Positions 19,681-29,553 of a DNA stretch of 64,000 nt are shown here, in pieces (positions within the stretch are counted from its first letter, which is position 1; each line of letters begins with the position of its first letter). Made by a program: the position numbers and the translations under genes. This stretch comes from Gordonia hirsuta DSM 44140 = NBRC 16056 (GTDB lineage: Bacteria; Actinomycetota; Actinomycetes; Mycobacteriales; Mycobacteriaceae). The stretch spans positions 1-64,000 of the forward strand of contig NZ_BANT01000016.1 in the NCBI RefSeq assembly GCF_000333015.1, read 5' to 3'. The notes under the pieces were generated by a model that saw nothing but the letters and a program-made list of their open reading frames with translations, was not told the origin of the DNA and did not search any database.

Positions 19681-20058
19681 TCAGCGTGCGCCCAGCCACA
19701 GTCCCACCCCGGCGGCCACCACCGTCGCGCCCAGCGTGCCGACGACGCTGGCCGTCGCCGCGCGCCAGCGCTGCTCGCGCAGCAGGACCGCCGCTTCGAA
19801 CATCGCGGTACTGAAGGTGGTGTAGCCGCCGCAGAAGCCGGCGCCGACCACCACCGCCCACGGACCCGGCTCCTCGGCGGTGACCACCATTCCGGTGATC
19901 ACCCCGAGCAGAAAACTCCCGCCGATGTTGATCGCCATCGTTCCCCGCGGGAATTCCGAGCCGAACCTGTCCTTGACCAGGGTGTCTTGTACCGAACGGG
20001 CTAGTGCGCCGAGCCCGCCGAAGACGCTGATTCCCAGCACGATCCACAGTTGGTTCAT
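19681..20058 (-). CDS. crcB: Fluoride exporter CrcB/Fluc, second subunit
   Basis: A 125-residue membrane protein with four hydrophobic helices. It has the Fluc family's GGLGALARS near the N-terminus, the FPRGTMAINIGGSFLLG segment with the pore asparagine, and GFCGGYTTFSTAMFE, whose Thr/Phe residues line the fluoride path. Actinobacteria often encode two CrcB halves that form a heterodimer. It starts at the ATG at 20058, overlapping the end of the first crcB by 4 bases. Confidence 0.92.
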   Translation of the reverse strand: MNQLWIVLGISVFGGLGALARSVQDTLVKDRFGSEFPRGTMAINIGGSFLLGVITGMVVTAEEPGPWAVVVGAGFCGGYTTFSTAMFEAAVLLREQRWRAATASVVGTLGATVVAAGVGLWLGAR

Positions 20059-20510
20059 CGCTGCGCTCCCCGCCACCGACGAATCCGCTGCGCCGCGCCG
20101 ATGCCGATGCCCACCGCTGCCAGCCCGCCGGCGAGGCTGGCCGCGGCATAGCCGGCTGCCAGCACCGCGTGTCCGCCCCGGCCCAGCGCATCCAGTTCCA
20201 CCGCAAAACTGCTGTAGGTGGTGAAGGCGCCCAGGAAGCCGGTGCCCCACAGCAGCCGCAGCCGGTTCCTCGCACCGGTGTCCGGACCGGCCAGCAGCAG
20301 CGTCTCCAGAAGCAACCCCAGGACCGCGGACCCGACGATATTCACCGCGAAGGTCCCCACCGGGAAGCCGCCCGGGTCGCTCGGCAGCACCGATTCGACC
20401 CCGTACCGTGCCGGGGCGCCGAGCATGCCTCCGGCCAAGACCAGCAGCATCGCCGGACCCTGCCCCGCCAGGGCCTGCAGGCCCCGCCGCTGCGGCGTGG
20501 ACCCGCTCAT
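20055..20510 (-). CDS. crcB: Fluoride exporter CrcB/Fluc, first subunit
   Basis: 151 residues with four helices and a longer basic N-terminus than its partner. Fluc signatures are [30 protein letters not shown] and [15 protein letters not shown]. The start ATG overlaps the glnE stop by 4 bases, and its own stop overlaps the second crcB start by 4 bases, so all three genes are likely co-translated. No fluoride riboswitch can precede it because its upstream sequence is glnE coding sequence. Confidence 0.92.
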   Translation of the reverse strand: MSGSTPQRRGLQALAGQGPAMLLVLAGGMLGAPARYGVESVLPSDPGGFPVGTFAVNIVGSAVLGLLLETLLLAGPDTGARNRLRLLWGTGFLGAFTTYSSFAVELDALGRGGHAVLAAGYAAASLAGGLAAVGIGIGAAQRIRRWRGAQR

Positions 20511-23500
20511 CCGCCGAAGACCTCTTCGACCACCTTCTTGGCGCGTCGGGTGATGCGCAGGTAGTGCTCCAGGTATTCACCGGCTTCGTCCTGCGGCCAG
20601 CCGGCGGCATAGGCGATGGCCCGCAGTTCCCGTCCCGGGCCCGGCAGCTGGTCCACCGGTTTGCCACGCACCAGCACCAGCGCATTGCGGGCCGTGGTCG
20701 CCGTCAGCCAGGCCTCGGTCAGTGTGGCGACCTGGTCGCCGGGCAGCAGCTCGGTCCGCTCGATCGCCTCCAGCGCCTCCAGCGTCGAGGTGGTATGCAA
20801 CTCCGGATGCTGGTGGGCGAATCGCAACTGCAGCAACTGCACGGTCCATTCGACGTCGGCCAGTCCGCCGCGTCCGAGTTTGGTGTGCGTCATCGGATCG
20901 GCCCCGCGCGGCAGCCGCTCGGCATCCACCCGCGCCTTGATGCGGCGGATCTCCCGTACCGCGTCCGGCGAGACCCCGCCGGCCGGGTAGCGCACCTGGT
21001 CGATCATGTGCAGGAACTCCCGGCCCAGCTCCGGGTCCCCGGCCACCGCATTGGCCCGCAGCAGCGCCTGCACCTCCCACGGTTGCGCCCACTGCTCGTA
21101 GTAGGCGCGATAGGATGCCAGCGTCCGCACGATCGGCCCGTTCTTGCCCTCGGGCCGCAGTCCCACATCCACTTCCAGCGGCGGATCGGCGCTGGGGGTG
21201 CCCAGCAGCGACCGGACGTTGTCGGCGACGTTCTGGGCCCAGCGCAGCGCCCCGGTCTCGTCGGCGCCTTCGATCGGGTCGCACACGAAAAGCACGTCGG
21301 CGTCCGAACCGTAGCCGAGTTCGCCGCCGCCGAGGCGGCCCATGCCGATCACCGCCATCACCGCCGGCGGGCTCTCGCCGGATTCGGCGCCCATCGCCTC
21401 GATCACCTTCTCCAGGGCGGCGTTGATCACCGCCGCCCACACCGTCGACAGGGCGCGGCACACCTGCCGCACATCCATCAGTTCCAGCAGGTCCGCCGAG
21501 GCGATACGCGCCAGTTCGGCGCGACGATGCGAGCGTGCTACCGCGATGGCCTTCCGCGGATCGGGCTGGCGGCGCACCGAGGCGATCAGCCCCTTGACCA
21601 CCTCCTGGCTGGTGACCTCGCACAGCTTCGGGCCCGAGGCTCCCGTGGAGTACAACCCGATCACATCCGGCGACCGCATCAGCAGATCGGCGATGTACTC
21701 GGAGGTGCCCAGCACATGCATCAGCCGCTCGGCCACCACACCGTCGTCGCGCAGCAACCGCAGGAACCAGGCGGCCTCGAACATCTCATCGCACAGCCGC
21801 CGGTAGTTGAGCAGCCCCGCATCCGGGTCGGGGGTGTTGCTGATGTGCTCCAGCAGCCCCGGCAGGATCAACCGTTGCACCTGGGTGCGCCGCCCGGTTC
21901 CGGCGACCAGCGCCTTGATGTGCTCCAGCGCCCGCTCGGGCTGGGCGTATCCCAGAGCTGCCAGCTGCCGCTGTGCCGCCTGATTCTGCAGGTACAGCGA
22001 GTCCTTGTCGAACCGGGTGACCGCTTCCAGCAGCGGCCGGTAGAAGAGCTTCTCGTGCAGGCTCCGCACCCGTGTGCGCTGGCGGCGCAGATCCCGCCGC
22101 AGCACCTGTGCGGCATCGCGGCCGCCTTCGGGCCGGATGTGGGCTGCCCGGGCCAGCCACCGCATCGCGTGCTCATCGGCCGGATCCGGCAGCAGATGGG
22201 TGCGGGTGAGCCGCTGCAACTGCAGCCGGTGTTCCAGCCCGCGCAGGTACTCGTAGGAGGCGTACAGGTTCGCCCCGTCGGTGCGACCGACGTAGCCACC
22301 GTCGGTCAGCGCCTCAATCGCCTCCAGCGTCGAACGCACCCGCAAGCTCTCATCGGCGCGGCCGTGGACCATCTGCATCAGCTGCACCGCGAACTCGACG
22401 TCCCGCAGGCCGCCGCGCCCGAGTTTCACATTGCGGTCCTTCTCCTCCTCGGGCACCAGCGACTCCACCCGGCGGCGCATCGCCTGGACGTCGACGACGA
22501 AGTCTTCCCGTTCGGCCGCCGACCACACCAGCGGGCCGGTGGCGGCCACGTACTGCTCGCCCAGCTCCAGATCCCCGGTCATCGGGCGGGCCTTCAGCAG
22601 CGCCTGGAACTCCCAGGTCTTGGCCCATCGCTGGTAGTAGCTCAGATACGACTCCAGCGTGCGGGTGACCGCCCCGCGCCGCCCCTCCGGGCGCAGTGCC
22701 GCGTCCACCTCGAAGAACGCCAGGGAACCGATGCGCATCATCTCCCCGGCGATGCGGGCCGAGACGCCGTCGGCCGGTTCGGCCACGAAGACCACATCCA
22801 CATCGCTGACATAGTTCAGCTCGCGCGCACCGCCCTTGCCCATCGCGATCACCGCCAGCCGCCCGGTGAGCGGTTTGTCCCCGAGCACCTCGCGCACCGC
22901 CACCGCCAGGGCCGCGGTCAGCGCCGCATCGGCCAGCTCCGAGAGCCGCCGGCCGACCTCCGGCAGAAACAGCACCGGCTCGTCCTGCACCGTCGGAGCC
23001 AGATCGTGGGCGGCCAGCCGCAGCACCAGATTCCGGTAGGCCACCCGCAGACGGCCGGTCGCCTCCGGACCGCTCAGCTGTGCGCGGAAGGTCAGACCGC
23101 CGCCCGCATCGGGATCGGGGACGGCGTCGACGGCGTTCAGCATCTCCGTGCGCGCCTGCGCGGCGGTCGGCAGTTCCGGTTCGGTCAGCAGCCGCCACGA
23201 GCCGGCCTCGGCCACCAGGTGATCGCCGAGCGCATCGGAGGCCCCCAGGGTGGCCAGCAGGCGGCCGCGGAAGGTGGTGTCGGTGGTCAGCAGCGCGTCG
23301 ATCTGCGGCCAGTCCTCGTCGTTGGCCGCGCGGATGCGGACCAGCGCGCGCAGCGCCAGATCGGGGTCGGCGGTCCGCGACAGCGCCCACAGCCGGTCCA
23401 CGGCCGCGGCCTCGTTCCAGCCCAGCTCCGCCAGATCGGCCCGGGCGGTGGGCTCGATCAGGCCCAGCCGGCCCGGGCTCGGCACCGTCGAACGTCCACC

Positions 23501-23512
23501 GTGCACAGTCAC
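20507..23512 (-). CDS. glnE: Glutamine synthetase adenylyltransferase/adenylyl-removing enzyme
   Basis: The bifunctional enzyme that adds AMP to, and removes it from, the Tyr405 of GlnA. 1001 residues from the GTG at 23512 ([10 protein letters not shown]); the family is about 950-1000. Two nucleotidyltransferase domains are seen: an N-terminal one with [19 protein letters not shown] (about residue 230) and a C-terminal one with [20 protein letters not shown] (about residue 745). In each, Asp-x-Asp binds metal. It lies 38 bases downstream of glnA2 on the same strand, and the crcB pair is coupled to its end. Confidence 0.95.
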   Translation of the reverse strand: MTVHGGRSTVPSPGRLGLIEPTARADLAELGWNEAAAVDRLWALSRTADPDLALRALVRIRAANDEDWPQIDALLTTDTTFRGRLLATLGASDALGDHLVAEAGSWRLLTEPELPTAAQARTEMLNAVDAVPDPDAGGGLTFRAQLSGPEATGRLRVAYRNLVLRLAAHDLAPTVQDEPVLFLPEVGRRLSELADAALTAALAVAVREVLGDKPLTGRLAVIAMGKGGARELNYVSDVDVVFVAEPADGVSARIAGEMMRIGSLAFFEVDAALRPEGRRGAVTRTLESYLSYYQRWAKTWEFQALLKARPMTGDLELGEQYVAATGPLVWSAAEREDFVVDVQAMRRRVESLVPEEEKDRNVKLGRGGLRDVEFAVQLMQMVHGRADESLRVRSTLEAIEALTDGGYVGRTDGANLYASYEYLRGLEHRLQLQRLTRTHLLPDPADEHAMRWLARAAHIRPEGGRDAAQVLRRDLRRQRTRVRSLHEKLFYRPLLEAVTRFDKDSLYLQNQAAQRQLAALGYAQPERALEHIKALVAGTGRRTQVQRLILPGLLEHISNTPDPDAGLLNYRRLCDEMFEAAWFLRLLRDDGVVAERLMHVLGTSEYIADLLMRSPDVIGLYSTGASGPKLCEVTSQEVVKGLIASVRRQPDPRKAIAVARSHRRAELARIASADLLELMDVRQVCRALSTVWAAVINAALEKVIEAMGAESGESPPAVMAVIGMGRLGGGELGYGSDADVLFVCDPIEGADETGALRWAQNVADNVRSLLGTPSADPPLEVDVGLRPEGKNGPIVRTLASYRAYYEQWAQPWEVQALLRANAVAGDPELGREFLHMIDQVRYPAGGVSPDAVREIRRIKARVDAERLPRGADPMTHTKLGRGGLADVEWTVQLLQLRFAHQHPELHTTSTLEALEAIERTELLPGDQVATLTEAWLTATTARNALVLVRGKPVDQLPGPGRELRAIAYAAGWPQDEAGEYLEHYLRITRRAKKVVEEVFGG

Positions 23513-23550
23513 GCCAGAAAGCCTATCGGGCGCGCCGCCGCCGGCGGGGA

Positions 23551-24888
23551 CTACAGCGGCAGGTGGTTCTTCAGTTCGAACGGGGTCACCTGTTCGCGGT
23601 AGGCCGACCACTCGGCCCACTTATTGCGCAGGAAGTAGTCGAAGACGTGTTCCCCGAGTGCCTCGGCGACCAGTTCGGAGCGTTCCATCTGTTCGAGCGC
23701 ATCCGACAGCGAGTTCGGCAACTCCCGGTAGCCCATGGCCCGGCGCTCGGCCGCGGTCAGCGCCCACACGTTGTCTTCGGCCTCTTCGGGCAGCTCGTAC
23801 TCCTCGGTGATTCCGCGCAGCCCGGCGGCCAGCAGCACCGCGAACGACAGGTACGGGTTGCATGCCGAATCGGGGCTGCGCACCTCCACCCGGCGCGAGG
23901 ATGCCTTGTTCGGGGTGTACATCGGCAGCCGCACCATCGCCGACCGGTTGGCCCGGCCCCAGGTCGCCGCCGTGGGCGCTTCGCCGCCGTGCACCAGCCG
24001 CCGATAGCTGTTGACCCACTGATTGGTCACCGCGCTGAACTCGTTGGCGTGGGTCAGGATGCCGGCGATGAACTGTTTGCCGGTCGGCGACAGCTGCATC
24101 GGATCGTCCGGATCGTGGAAGGCGTTGGATTCGCCCTCGAACAGGCTCAGGTGCGAGTGCATCGCCGACCCGGGGTGATCGGTGAACGGTTTGGGCATGA
24201 ACGTCGCCCGCACCCCGTCGTTGATCGCCACTTCTTTGATCAGATAGCGGAAGGTCATCACGTTGTCGGCCATCGACAGGGCATCGGCGTAGCGCAGATC
24301 GATCTCCTGCTGGCCCGGCCCGCCCTCGTGGTGGCTGTACTCCACCGAGATCCCCATCGCCTCGAGCGCCTCGATCGCGTGCCGGCGGAAGTTCGGCGCG
24401 GCATCGTGCACGGCCTGATCGAAGTAGCCGCCGTTATCGGCCGGCTCGGGCACGCTGCCGTCGATCGGCATGTTCTTGAGCAGATAGAACTCGATCTCCG
24501 GGTGCACGTAGCAGGTGAAACCCTGATCGGCGGCCTTGCTCAGCTGCCGGCGCAGCACGTGCCGCGGGTCGGCCCACGACGGCGAACCGTCAGGCATGGC
24601 GATATCGCAGAACATGCGGGCGGCGGCGGTGACCCCGTCGGTCTCCCAGGGCAGCACCTGGAAGGTGGACGGATCGGGCCGGGCGACCATATCGGCCTCG
24701 AAGACGCGGGAGAACCCCTCGATCGCCGAGCCGTCGAAACCGATTCCCTCGGCGAACGCGCCCTCCATCTCGGCCGGGGCGATCGCCACGGACTTGAGAT
24801 ACCCGAGGATGTCGGTGAACCACAGCCGAACAAAGCGGATGTCCCGCTCCTCCAAGGTGCGCAGCACGAATTCCTGTTGGCGATCCAT
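23551..24888 (-). CDS. glnA2: Glutamine synthetase type I, GlnA2-like
   Basis: A 445-residue second glutamine synthetase, shorter than GlnA and with different metal-site spacing, as in GlnA2 of M. tuberculosis (446 aa). Signatures are [12 protein letters not shown] (about residues 50-61), [28 protein letters not shown] and [17 protein letters not shown]. The region matching GlnA's Tyr405 reads [15 protein letters not shown], which lacks the KDLY adenylylation site, so GlnE control is unlikely to act here. A GlnR-type box lies 23 bases before the start. It forms an operon with glnE. Confidence 0.93.
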   Translation of the reverse strand: MDRQQEFVLRTLEERDIRFVRLWFTDILGYLKSVAIAPAEMEGAFAEGIGFDGSAIEGFSRVFEADMVARPDPSTFQVLPWETDGVTAAARMFCDIAMPDGSPSWADPRHVLRRQLSKAADQGFTCYVHPEIEFYLLKNMPIDGSVPEPADNGGYFDQAVHDAAPNFRRHAIEALEAMGISVEYSHHEGGPGQQEIDLRYADALSMADNVMTFRYLIKEVAINDGVRATFMPKPFTDHPGSAMHSHLSLFEGESNAFHDPDDPMQLSPTGKQFIAGILTHANEFSAVTNQWVNSYRRLVHGGEAPTAATWGRANRSAMVRLPMYTPNKASSRRVEVRSPDSACNPYLSFAVLLAAGLRGITEEYELPEEAEDNVWALTAAERRAMGYRELPNSLSDALEQMERSELVAEALGEHVFDYFLRNKWAEWSAYREQVTPFELKNHLPL

Positions 24889-24910
24889 GACCGCACCCTA
24901 TGCCCGTCCT

Positions 24911-24926
24911 GTTACACCCGTGTTAC
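24911..24926 (-). promoter_or_regulatory. GlnR-type box before glnA2
   Basis: On the glnA2 strand the sequence reads gtaac, six bases, gtaac, close to the GlnR consensus gTnAC-n6-GaAAC. It lies only 23-38 bases before the ATG of glnA2, so a bound regulator would touch the core promoter or the leader. I infer nitrogen control; the second half-site deviates at one base. Confidence 0.5.
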
Positions 24927-25063
24927 ACCCCGCCCGGTGCAGCCGCTGTGACCAAGGCCACCGGTCTGACCGGTGACGGGCACCGATGCCGGTGAGATGA
25001 TGACAGGGTCCACACCGACCCGGGTACCCGCCGCGCGGGACTCGAGGCAGAAATGAGGCAACC

Positions 25064-25909
25064 ATGTCCGACGCACCCGTCTACGGCTCGTCCCCCCAGA
25101 CTGATCAGGCTCCCCGCAAGGTCACCCGCCTGCCGCATCTGGCCCAGTGGAAGGCCGAAGGCCACAAGTGGCCGATGCTGACCGCCTACGACTACTCCAC
25201 CGCCCGGATCTTCGACGACGCGCAGATCCCTGTCCTGCTGGTCGGTGATTCGGCCGCCAACGTGGTCTACGGCTACGACACCACGGTCCCGATCAGCATC
25301 GACGAGTTGCTGCCGCTGGTACGCGCTGTGGTCCGCGGCGCCCCGCACGCCCTGGTGGTCGCCGACCTGCCGTTCGGCAGCTACGAGGTGAGCCCGCAGC
25401 AGGCCCTGGAGAGCTCGATCCGCTTCTTCAAAGAAGGCAGCGCCCACGCCGTCAAACTCGAGGGCGGCGAGCGGATCGCCCCGCAGATCGCCGCGCTGAC
25501 CGCGGCCGGCATCCCGGTGATGGGCCACATCGGCTTCACCCCGCAGAGCGTCAACACTCTGGGCGGCTACCGCGTGCAGGGCCGCGGCGCCGGTGCCGAC
25601 CAGCTGATCGCCGATGCGATCGCCGTCCAGGAGGCCGGTGCGTTCGCTGTGGTGATGGAGATGGTCCCGGCCGAACTCGCCGCCCAGATCACCCGCAAGC
25701 TGACCATCCCGACGGTCGGTATCGGGGCCGGACACGAGACCGACGCGCAGGTCCTGGTCTGGCAGGACATGGCCGGGTACACCCATGGCCGCACCGCCAA
25801 GTTCGTCAAGCGCTACGGCCAGGTCGGCGACGAACTGTCCCGAGCGGCACGCACCTACGCCGCCGAGGTCGCCGAGGGCACCTTCCCCGCCCCCGAGCAC
25901 TGCTACTGA
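25064..25909 (+). CDS. panB: 3-methyl-2-oxobutanoate hydroxymethyltransferase
   Basis: The first committed step of pantothenate synthesis: it adds a hydroxymethyl group from methylene-tetrahydrofolate to 2-oxoisovalerate, the same keto acid used by IlvE. 281 residues. Family motifs are [15 protein letters not shown] (about residues 38-52), [18 protein letters not shown] with metal-binding Asp, [27 protein letters not shown] and [17 protein letters not shown]. It is divergent from glnA2, across a 175-base gap holding the GlnR-type box. Confidence 0.95.
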   Translation: MSDAPVYGSSPQTDQAPRKVTRLPHLAQWKAEGHKWPMLTAYDYSTARIFDDAQIPVLLVGDSAANVVYGYDTTVPISIDELLPLVRAVVRGAPHALVVADLPFGSYEVSPQQALESSIRFFKEGSAHAVKLEGGERIAPQIAALTAAGIPVMGHIGFTPQSVNTLGGYRVQGRGAGADQLIADAIAVQEAGAFAVVMEMVPAELAAQITRKLTIPTVGIGAGHETDAQVLVWQDMAGYTHGRTAKFVKRYGQVGDELSRAARTYAAEVAEGTFPAPEHCY

Positions 25910-25993
25910 CCGGCGCCGCAGCCGATCGGACCATCGCGGCCGGCTCGCCCGCAGCACCGTCGCACTCCTGCACCGGCCGATAGGCTGGGACCC

Positions 25994-26983
25994 ATGCGCA
26001 CTCTCTACCCGCCCGTCGAGCCGTACTCGCACGGGTACCTGCCGGTGGGCGACGGTCAAGAGATCTATTGGGAGACCTCCGGCAACCCCGACGGGCGACC
26101 GGTGGTCTTCGTCCACGGCGGGCCCGGCGGAGGCACCAGCGCGCAGCAGCGCCGGTTCTTCGATCCCGCGCGCTACCGGATCGTGCTGTTCGATCAGCGC
26201 GGCTGCGGGCGGTCGCGGCCCCACCTGGCCGATGCGGCCGCCGACGGACCGGCCGCCCTGCGCGCGGCCCTGGCCGTCAACACCACCTGGGCGCTGGTAG
26301 CAGATCTGGAACTGCTGCGCGAGCACCTGGGCATCGACGCCTGGCAGGTCTTCGGCGGATCCTGGGGTTCGACGCTCGGGCTGGCCTATGCCCAGATACA
26401 TCCCGGACGGGTCACCGAGATGGTGCTGCGCGGCATCTTCCTGCTCCGGCGCAGCGAGATCGACTGGTATTACAACGGCGGCGCCGCCCAGCTGTTCCCC
26501 GACCAGTGGGAGCACTATCTGGCGCCGATCCCGCCCGAGCAGCGCGACGGCGACCTGGTCGCCGCCTACCATCGCCTGCTCACCGGCGACGACCCCGCCC
26601 TGGCCCAGGAGGCGGCGCTGGCCTGGACGCGCTGGGAGAACCGGACCAGCCATCTGCTGCCCGCACCCGAGACCGACGGCGAGGGCGACCGCTTCGCGCT
26701 GGCCTTCGCCGGCATCGAGAACCACTACTTCGTCAACCGCGGCTTTCTCCGGGAGGCCCAGCTGTTGACCGACATCGCTGCCGTGCAGCACATACCGGCC
26801 GTGATCGTGCAGGGGCGGTACGACGTCGTCTGCCCGATGCGCAGCGCCTGGGACCTGCACCGCGCCTGGCCGCAGGCCACCCTGCAGATCGTCGACGACG
26901 CCGGTCATGCTTCGTTCGAACCCGGGATCGTCGACCGTCTGGTCACGGCCACCGACCATTTCGCCGCAGGAGGCACATCTTGA
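25994..26983 (+). CDS. pip: Prolyl aminopeptidase (S33 alpha/beta hydrolase)
   Basis: A 329-residue cytosolic peptidase that removes N-terminal proline. Family motifs are the oxyanion HGGPGGGTS (about residues 40-48), FDQRGCGRS, the nucleophile GGSWGSTL (Gly-x-Ser-x-Gly, about residues 122-129), the acid in VQGRYDVVCP and the catalytic His in DDAGHASFEP. The N-terminus LYPPVEPYSHGYLPVGDG is typical. Its stop overlaps the TTG start of the CYTH-CHAD gene by 3-4 bases. Confidence 0.93.
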   Translation: MRTLYPPVEPYSHGYLPVGDGQEIYWETSGNPDGRPVVFVHGGPGGGTSAQQRRFFDPARYRIVLFDQRGCGRSRPHLADAAADGPAALRAALAVNTTWALVADLELLREHLGIDAWQVFGGSWGSTLGLAYAQIHPGRVTEMVLRGIFLLRRSEIDWYYNGGAAQLFPDQWEHYLAPIPPEQRDGDLVAAYHRLLTGDDPALAQEAALAWTRWENRTSHLLPAPETDGEGDRFALAFAGIENHYFVNRGFLREAQLLTDIAAVQHIPAVIVQGRYDVVCPMRSAWDLHRAWPQATLQIVDDAGHASFEPGIVDRLVTATDHFAAGGTS

Positions 26984-28482
26984 GCGCACACGAGTCCCTC
27001 GAAGTGGAACTGAAGTTCGACGTCGACGTCGACCATCCGGTTCCCGATCTTGCCGCCCTGGTCCCCGACGGCTCGGTTGCGCAGCCGCAGCGCTTCGAAT
27101 TGCGTGCCACCTACCTCGACACCATCGGGCACGACTTGGCCGCGCGCAAGATCACGCTGCGCCGGCGCACCGGCGGTACCGATGCCGGCTGGCATCTCAA
27201 GCGTCCGGGCAAGGCCTTCGGCTCCGGTACGGTGCGCCGGGAACTGGCCGTGCCGTTCACCGACCCGTCCACCGATCCGGCCGAGCAGGAGGTGCCCGCA
27301 GCGATCCGCCACGCGATCATGGCGATCGTCCGCGACCGCGACCTGATCCCGGTCGCCGAGATCACCAGCGAACGCACCGTCACCGTTCTGCGGGACGCCC
27401 AGGGCACCTCCCTGGCCGAGTTCTGTCAGGACCGCGTGATCTCCCACGCCCACCAGAGCCAGCACACCCAGGAATGGGCCGAGTGGGAGTTCGAGCTCAC
27501 CGGCGGCGGCAAGAAGCTGCTCAAGGCCGCCGACAAACTCCTGGGCTCGGCCGGGGCGCGCCCGGCGGTCAGCTCCTCCAAACTGGCCCGGGCCATCGGC
27601 ACCGAACCCCATGTGCACGCCCCGGGCACGCTGCCCAAGAAGCCCACCGCATTGGACTTTCTGGTCCACACCGTCGGTGAACACGTCACCGCGCTGGTCG
27701 CCACCGATCCGCTGGTGCGCGAGAACGCCTGGGATGCGGTGCACCAGATGCGCGTCAACAGCCGTCGGCTCCGGTCCATCCTGACCTCGTTCCCGCAGAT
27801 CGCCGACCCCGACAGCACCGCCGGACTCACCGCTGAACTCCAGGCGTTGGGCGAGGTGCTCGGCGAGGCCCGCGACCGCGAAGTGCAGCTGGAGATCAAC
27901 ACCAGGCTGCTGGCCGGGGAACACGATGTTCCCGAGCAGCTGCAGGCGGTGCTGATCGACGACGAGATCGCCCGCCAGGAGCGCGCCCTGCGGTCGGTGC
28001 GCTACGCCATGTCCACCAGCCGCTATCTGCGCCTGCTGGATGCCCTCGACGACCTGGTCGCCAATCCGGTACCCGGCCCCGATGCCGCCCGCCGCGCCGA
28101 CAAGGTCGCCGACGAGGGACTGGCCGCGGCCCGCACACGGCTGCGCAAAGCCGAGAAGAAGCTCTCCGCCCTGCCGCCGTGGTCCCCGGACTGGGTGGCG
28201 CAGGTGCATCGGATCCGCCGACGCGCCAAAGCCGTGCGGTACACCGCCGGTGCGGTCGCCGGGCTCGACCATCCCAGGGCCGGCAAGGTCGGCAAACGGG
28301 CGGCCCGCATCCAGTCACTGCTGGGGGATTTCCAGGACACCGTCATCAACCGGGAGCAGATCGCCCGGGCGGCCCAGACCCCGGATCTGCCGCCGCGCGC
28401 GCTGCTGATCCTGGGTCGGCTCGACGAACGCGAGGAGCAGCGCGGCCGCACCGCCGTGCAGACTTACCTCGCCGAACGCTGA
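26980..28482 (+). CDS. CYTH and CHAD domain protein (inorganic triphosphatase/polyphosphate-binding type)
   Basis: A 500-residue two-domain protein. Residues 4-205 are a CYTH tunnel domain: EVELKFDVD is the ExExK-type metal and triphosphate-binding start, with TYLDTIGHDLA, LRRRTGG and WHLKRPG following. Residues 225-495 are a CHAD helical domain (conserved histidines in VHQMRVNSRRLRS and QVHRIRRRAKAVRYT). CHAD domains bind polyphosphate granules; CYTH domains hydrolyse triphosphate. I chose TTG at 26980: it overlaps the preceding stop as TTGA, and a caggaggc ribosome site sits 6 bases before it. Later ATGs would cut off the CYTH start. It matches Rv2226 in position, from memory. Confidence 0.88.
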   Translation: MSAHESLEVELKFDVDVDHPVPDLAALVPDGSVAQPQRFELRATYLDTIGHDLAARKITLRRRTGGTDAGWHLKRPGKAFGSGTVRRELAVPFTDPSTDPAEQEVPAAIRHAIMAIVRDRDLIPVAEITSERTVTVLRDAQGTSLAEFCQDRVISHAHQSQHTQEWAEWEFELTGGGKKLLKAADKLLGSAGARPAVSSSKLARAIGTEPHVHAPGTLPKKPTALDFLVHTVGEHVTALVATDPLVRENAWDAVHQMRVNSRRLRSILTSFPQIADPDSTAGLTAELQALGEVLGEARDREVQLEINTRLLAGEHDVPEQLQAVLIDDEIARQERALRSVRYAMSTSRYLRLLDALDDLVANPVPGPDAARRADKVADEGLAAARTRLRKAEKKLSALPPWSPDWVAQVHRIRRRAKAVRYTAGAVAGLDHPRAGKVGKRAARIQSLLGDFQDTVINREQIARAAQTPDLPPRALLILGRLDEREEQRGRTAVQTYLAER

Positions 28483-28505
28483 CCGAGGACCACACCCTCG
28501 ACCGG

Positions 28506-28524
28506 CTAGGGTAGCCTGCGCTAA
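28506..28524 (+). promoter_or_regulatory. IdeR/DmdR-like iron box
   Basis: The 19-base sequence beginning ctagggtagcc and ending gctaa matches the IdeR/DmdR1 consensus TTAGGTTAGGCTAACCTAA at 13 of 19 positions, including the outer tagg and ctaa arms. It lies 49 bases before the binding-protein start of the siderophore transporter, so I infer repression of the operon when iron is plentiful. Confidence 0.6.
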
Positions 28525-28572
28525 GTAACTCGTTGGCGCTGTTGCCCGATCGTCGAAGGAAGTTGATTCCCC

Positions 28573-29553
28573 ATGTCTCGGCCCACTGTCCGATCCATCA
28601 CCCTGCCGGCGCTGCTCGCCGCCCTGATCCTGGTGCTGACGGCCTGTTCGTCGTCGTCGGGCACCGGCGCATCCGGGGACACCCTCACGGTGCAGGCCAC
28701 CAACGGCCAGATCCAGGTGCCCCGGAACCCGACCCGGGTGGTCCTGCTGGACAACACCGCGGCCGAGACCGTACAGGCCATGGGGGTGACCCCGGTGGCC
28801 GTGCCCAAGGGGCTGCTCGCCAAATCGAAGTTCGCCGACTGGATCGACGATCCCGACATCGCCGATGTCGGCTCGCATAACGAGCCGAAGATGGAGGTCA
28901 TCGAGGACGCCGACCCGGACCTGATCATCGCCGGCTACCGCTTCGCCAAATACACCGACGACCTGACCAAGATCACCGATCAGACCGGCGGGGCCACCCT
29001 CGACATCGCCGCCTCCGACGATGCGCCCGGCGGACGCCAGGAGGCCCTGCTCCGGCAGACCACGACCCTGGGCGAGATCTTCGGCAAGCAGCAGCAGGCC
29101 GAACAGATCAACGCGACCTTCACCAAGCAGCTCGACGCGGCCAAGGCCGCCAGCCACGGCCAGACCGTCTTCCTGTCCATCGTCAGCGGCGGCAAGATCG
29201 ACAACGGCGCCAAGCGGCTGGGACCGTTCGTGGCACCCCTGGATCTCAAAGACGTCTTCGCCGGGAAGGCCGGCGATCACCACCAGAACTCGGGGCTGAC
29301 CCCCGAGGCGATCGCCCAGGCGAACCCGCAGTGGGTCATCGTCATGGATCGCGATGCCGCGGTCACCTCCGGCGGCGACCGGCCGACCCCGGCAGCCTCG
29401 GTCTTCGCCGCGCAGGAGGCCTTCGCCGGCACCGAGTTCATGCGGAACGACCACGTGATCTACCTCGACCCCGAGTTCTACGTCCGTGAAGGCATCCAGT
29501 CCTACGGGCAGAGTTACCAGCAGATCGCCGACGCCCTCGGCGACGCGGCGTAG
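28573..29553 (+). CDS. Iron-siderophore ABC transporter, binding lipoprotein
   Basis: 326 residues. A signal peptide ending in LTAC gives a lipidated Cys, after which comes a Ser/Gly spacer and a class III solute-binding fold of the FatB/YclQ type. Landmarks are PTRVVLLDNTAAETVQAMG, ADVGSHNEPKMEVIEDADPDLIIAG and the C-terminal YGQSYQQIADAL. It captures a ferric siderophore outside the cell and hands it to the two permeases encoded next. The order binding protein, permease, permease, ATPase is that of the FatBCDE/YclNOPQ group. Catechol-type siderophores are the usual substrates there, but the ligand cannot be read from the sequence. Confidence 0.9.
   Translation: MSRPTVRSITLPALLAALILVLTACSSSSGTGASGDTLTVQATNGQIQVPRNPTRVVLLDNTAAETVQAMGVTPVAVPKGLLAKSKFADWIDDPDIADVGSHNEPKMEVIEDADPDLIIAGYRFAKYTDDLTKITDQTGGATLDIAASDDAPGGRQEALLRQTTTLGEIFGKQQQAEQINATFTKQLDAAKAASHGQTVFLSIVSGGKIDNGAKRLGPFVAPLDLKDVFAGKAGDHHQNSGLTPEAIAQANPQWVIVMDRDAAVTSGGDRPTPAASVFAAQEAFAGTEFMRNDHVIYLDPEFYVREGIQSYGQSYQQIADALGDAA

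Noticed and set aside
20511-20600. Fluoride riboswitch before crcB
   Set aside because: The sequence is the 3' coding end of glnE and lacks the riboswitch core.
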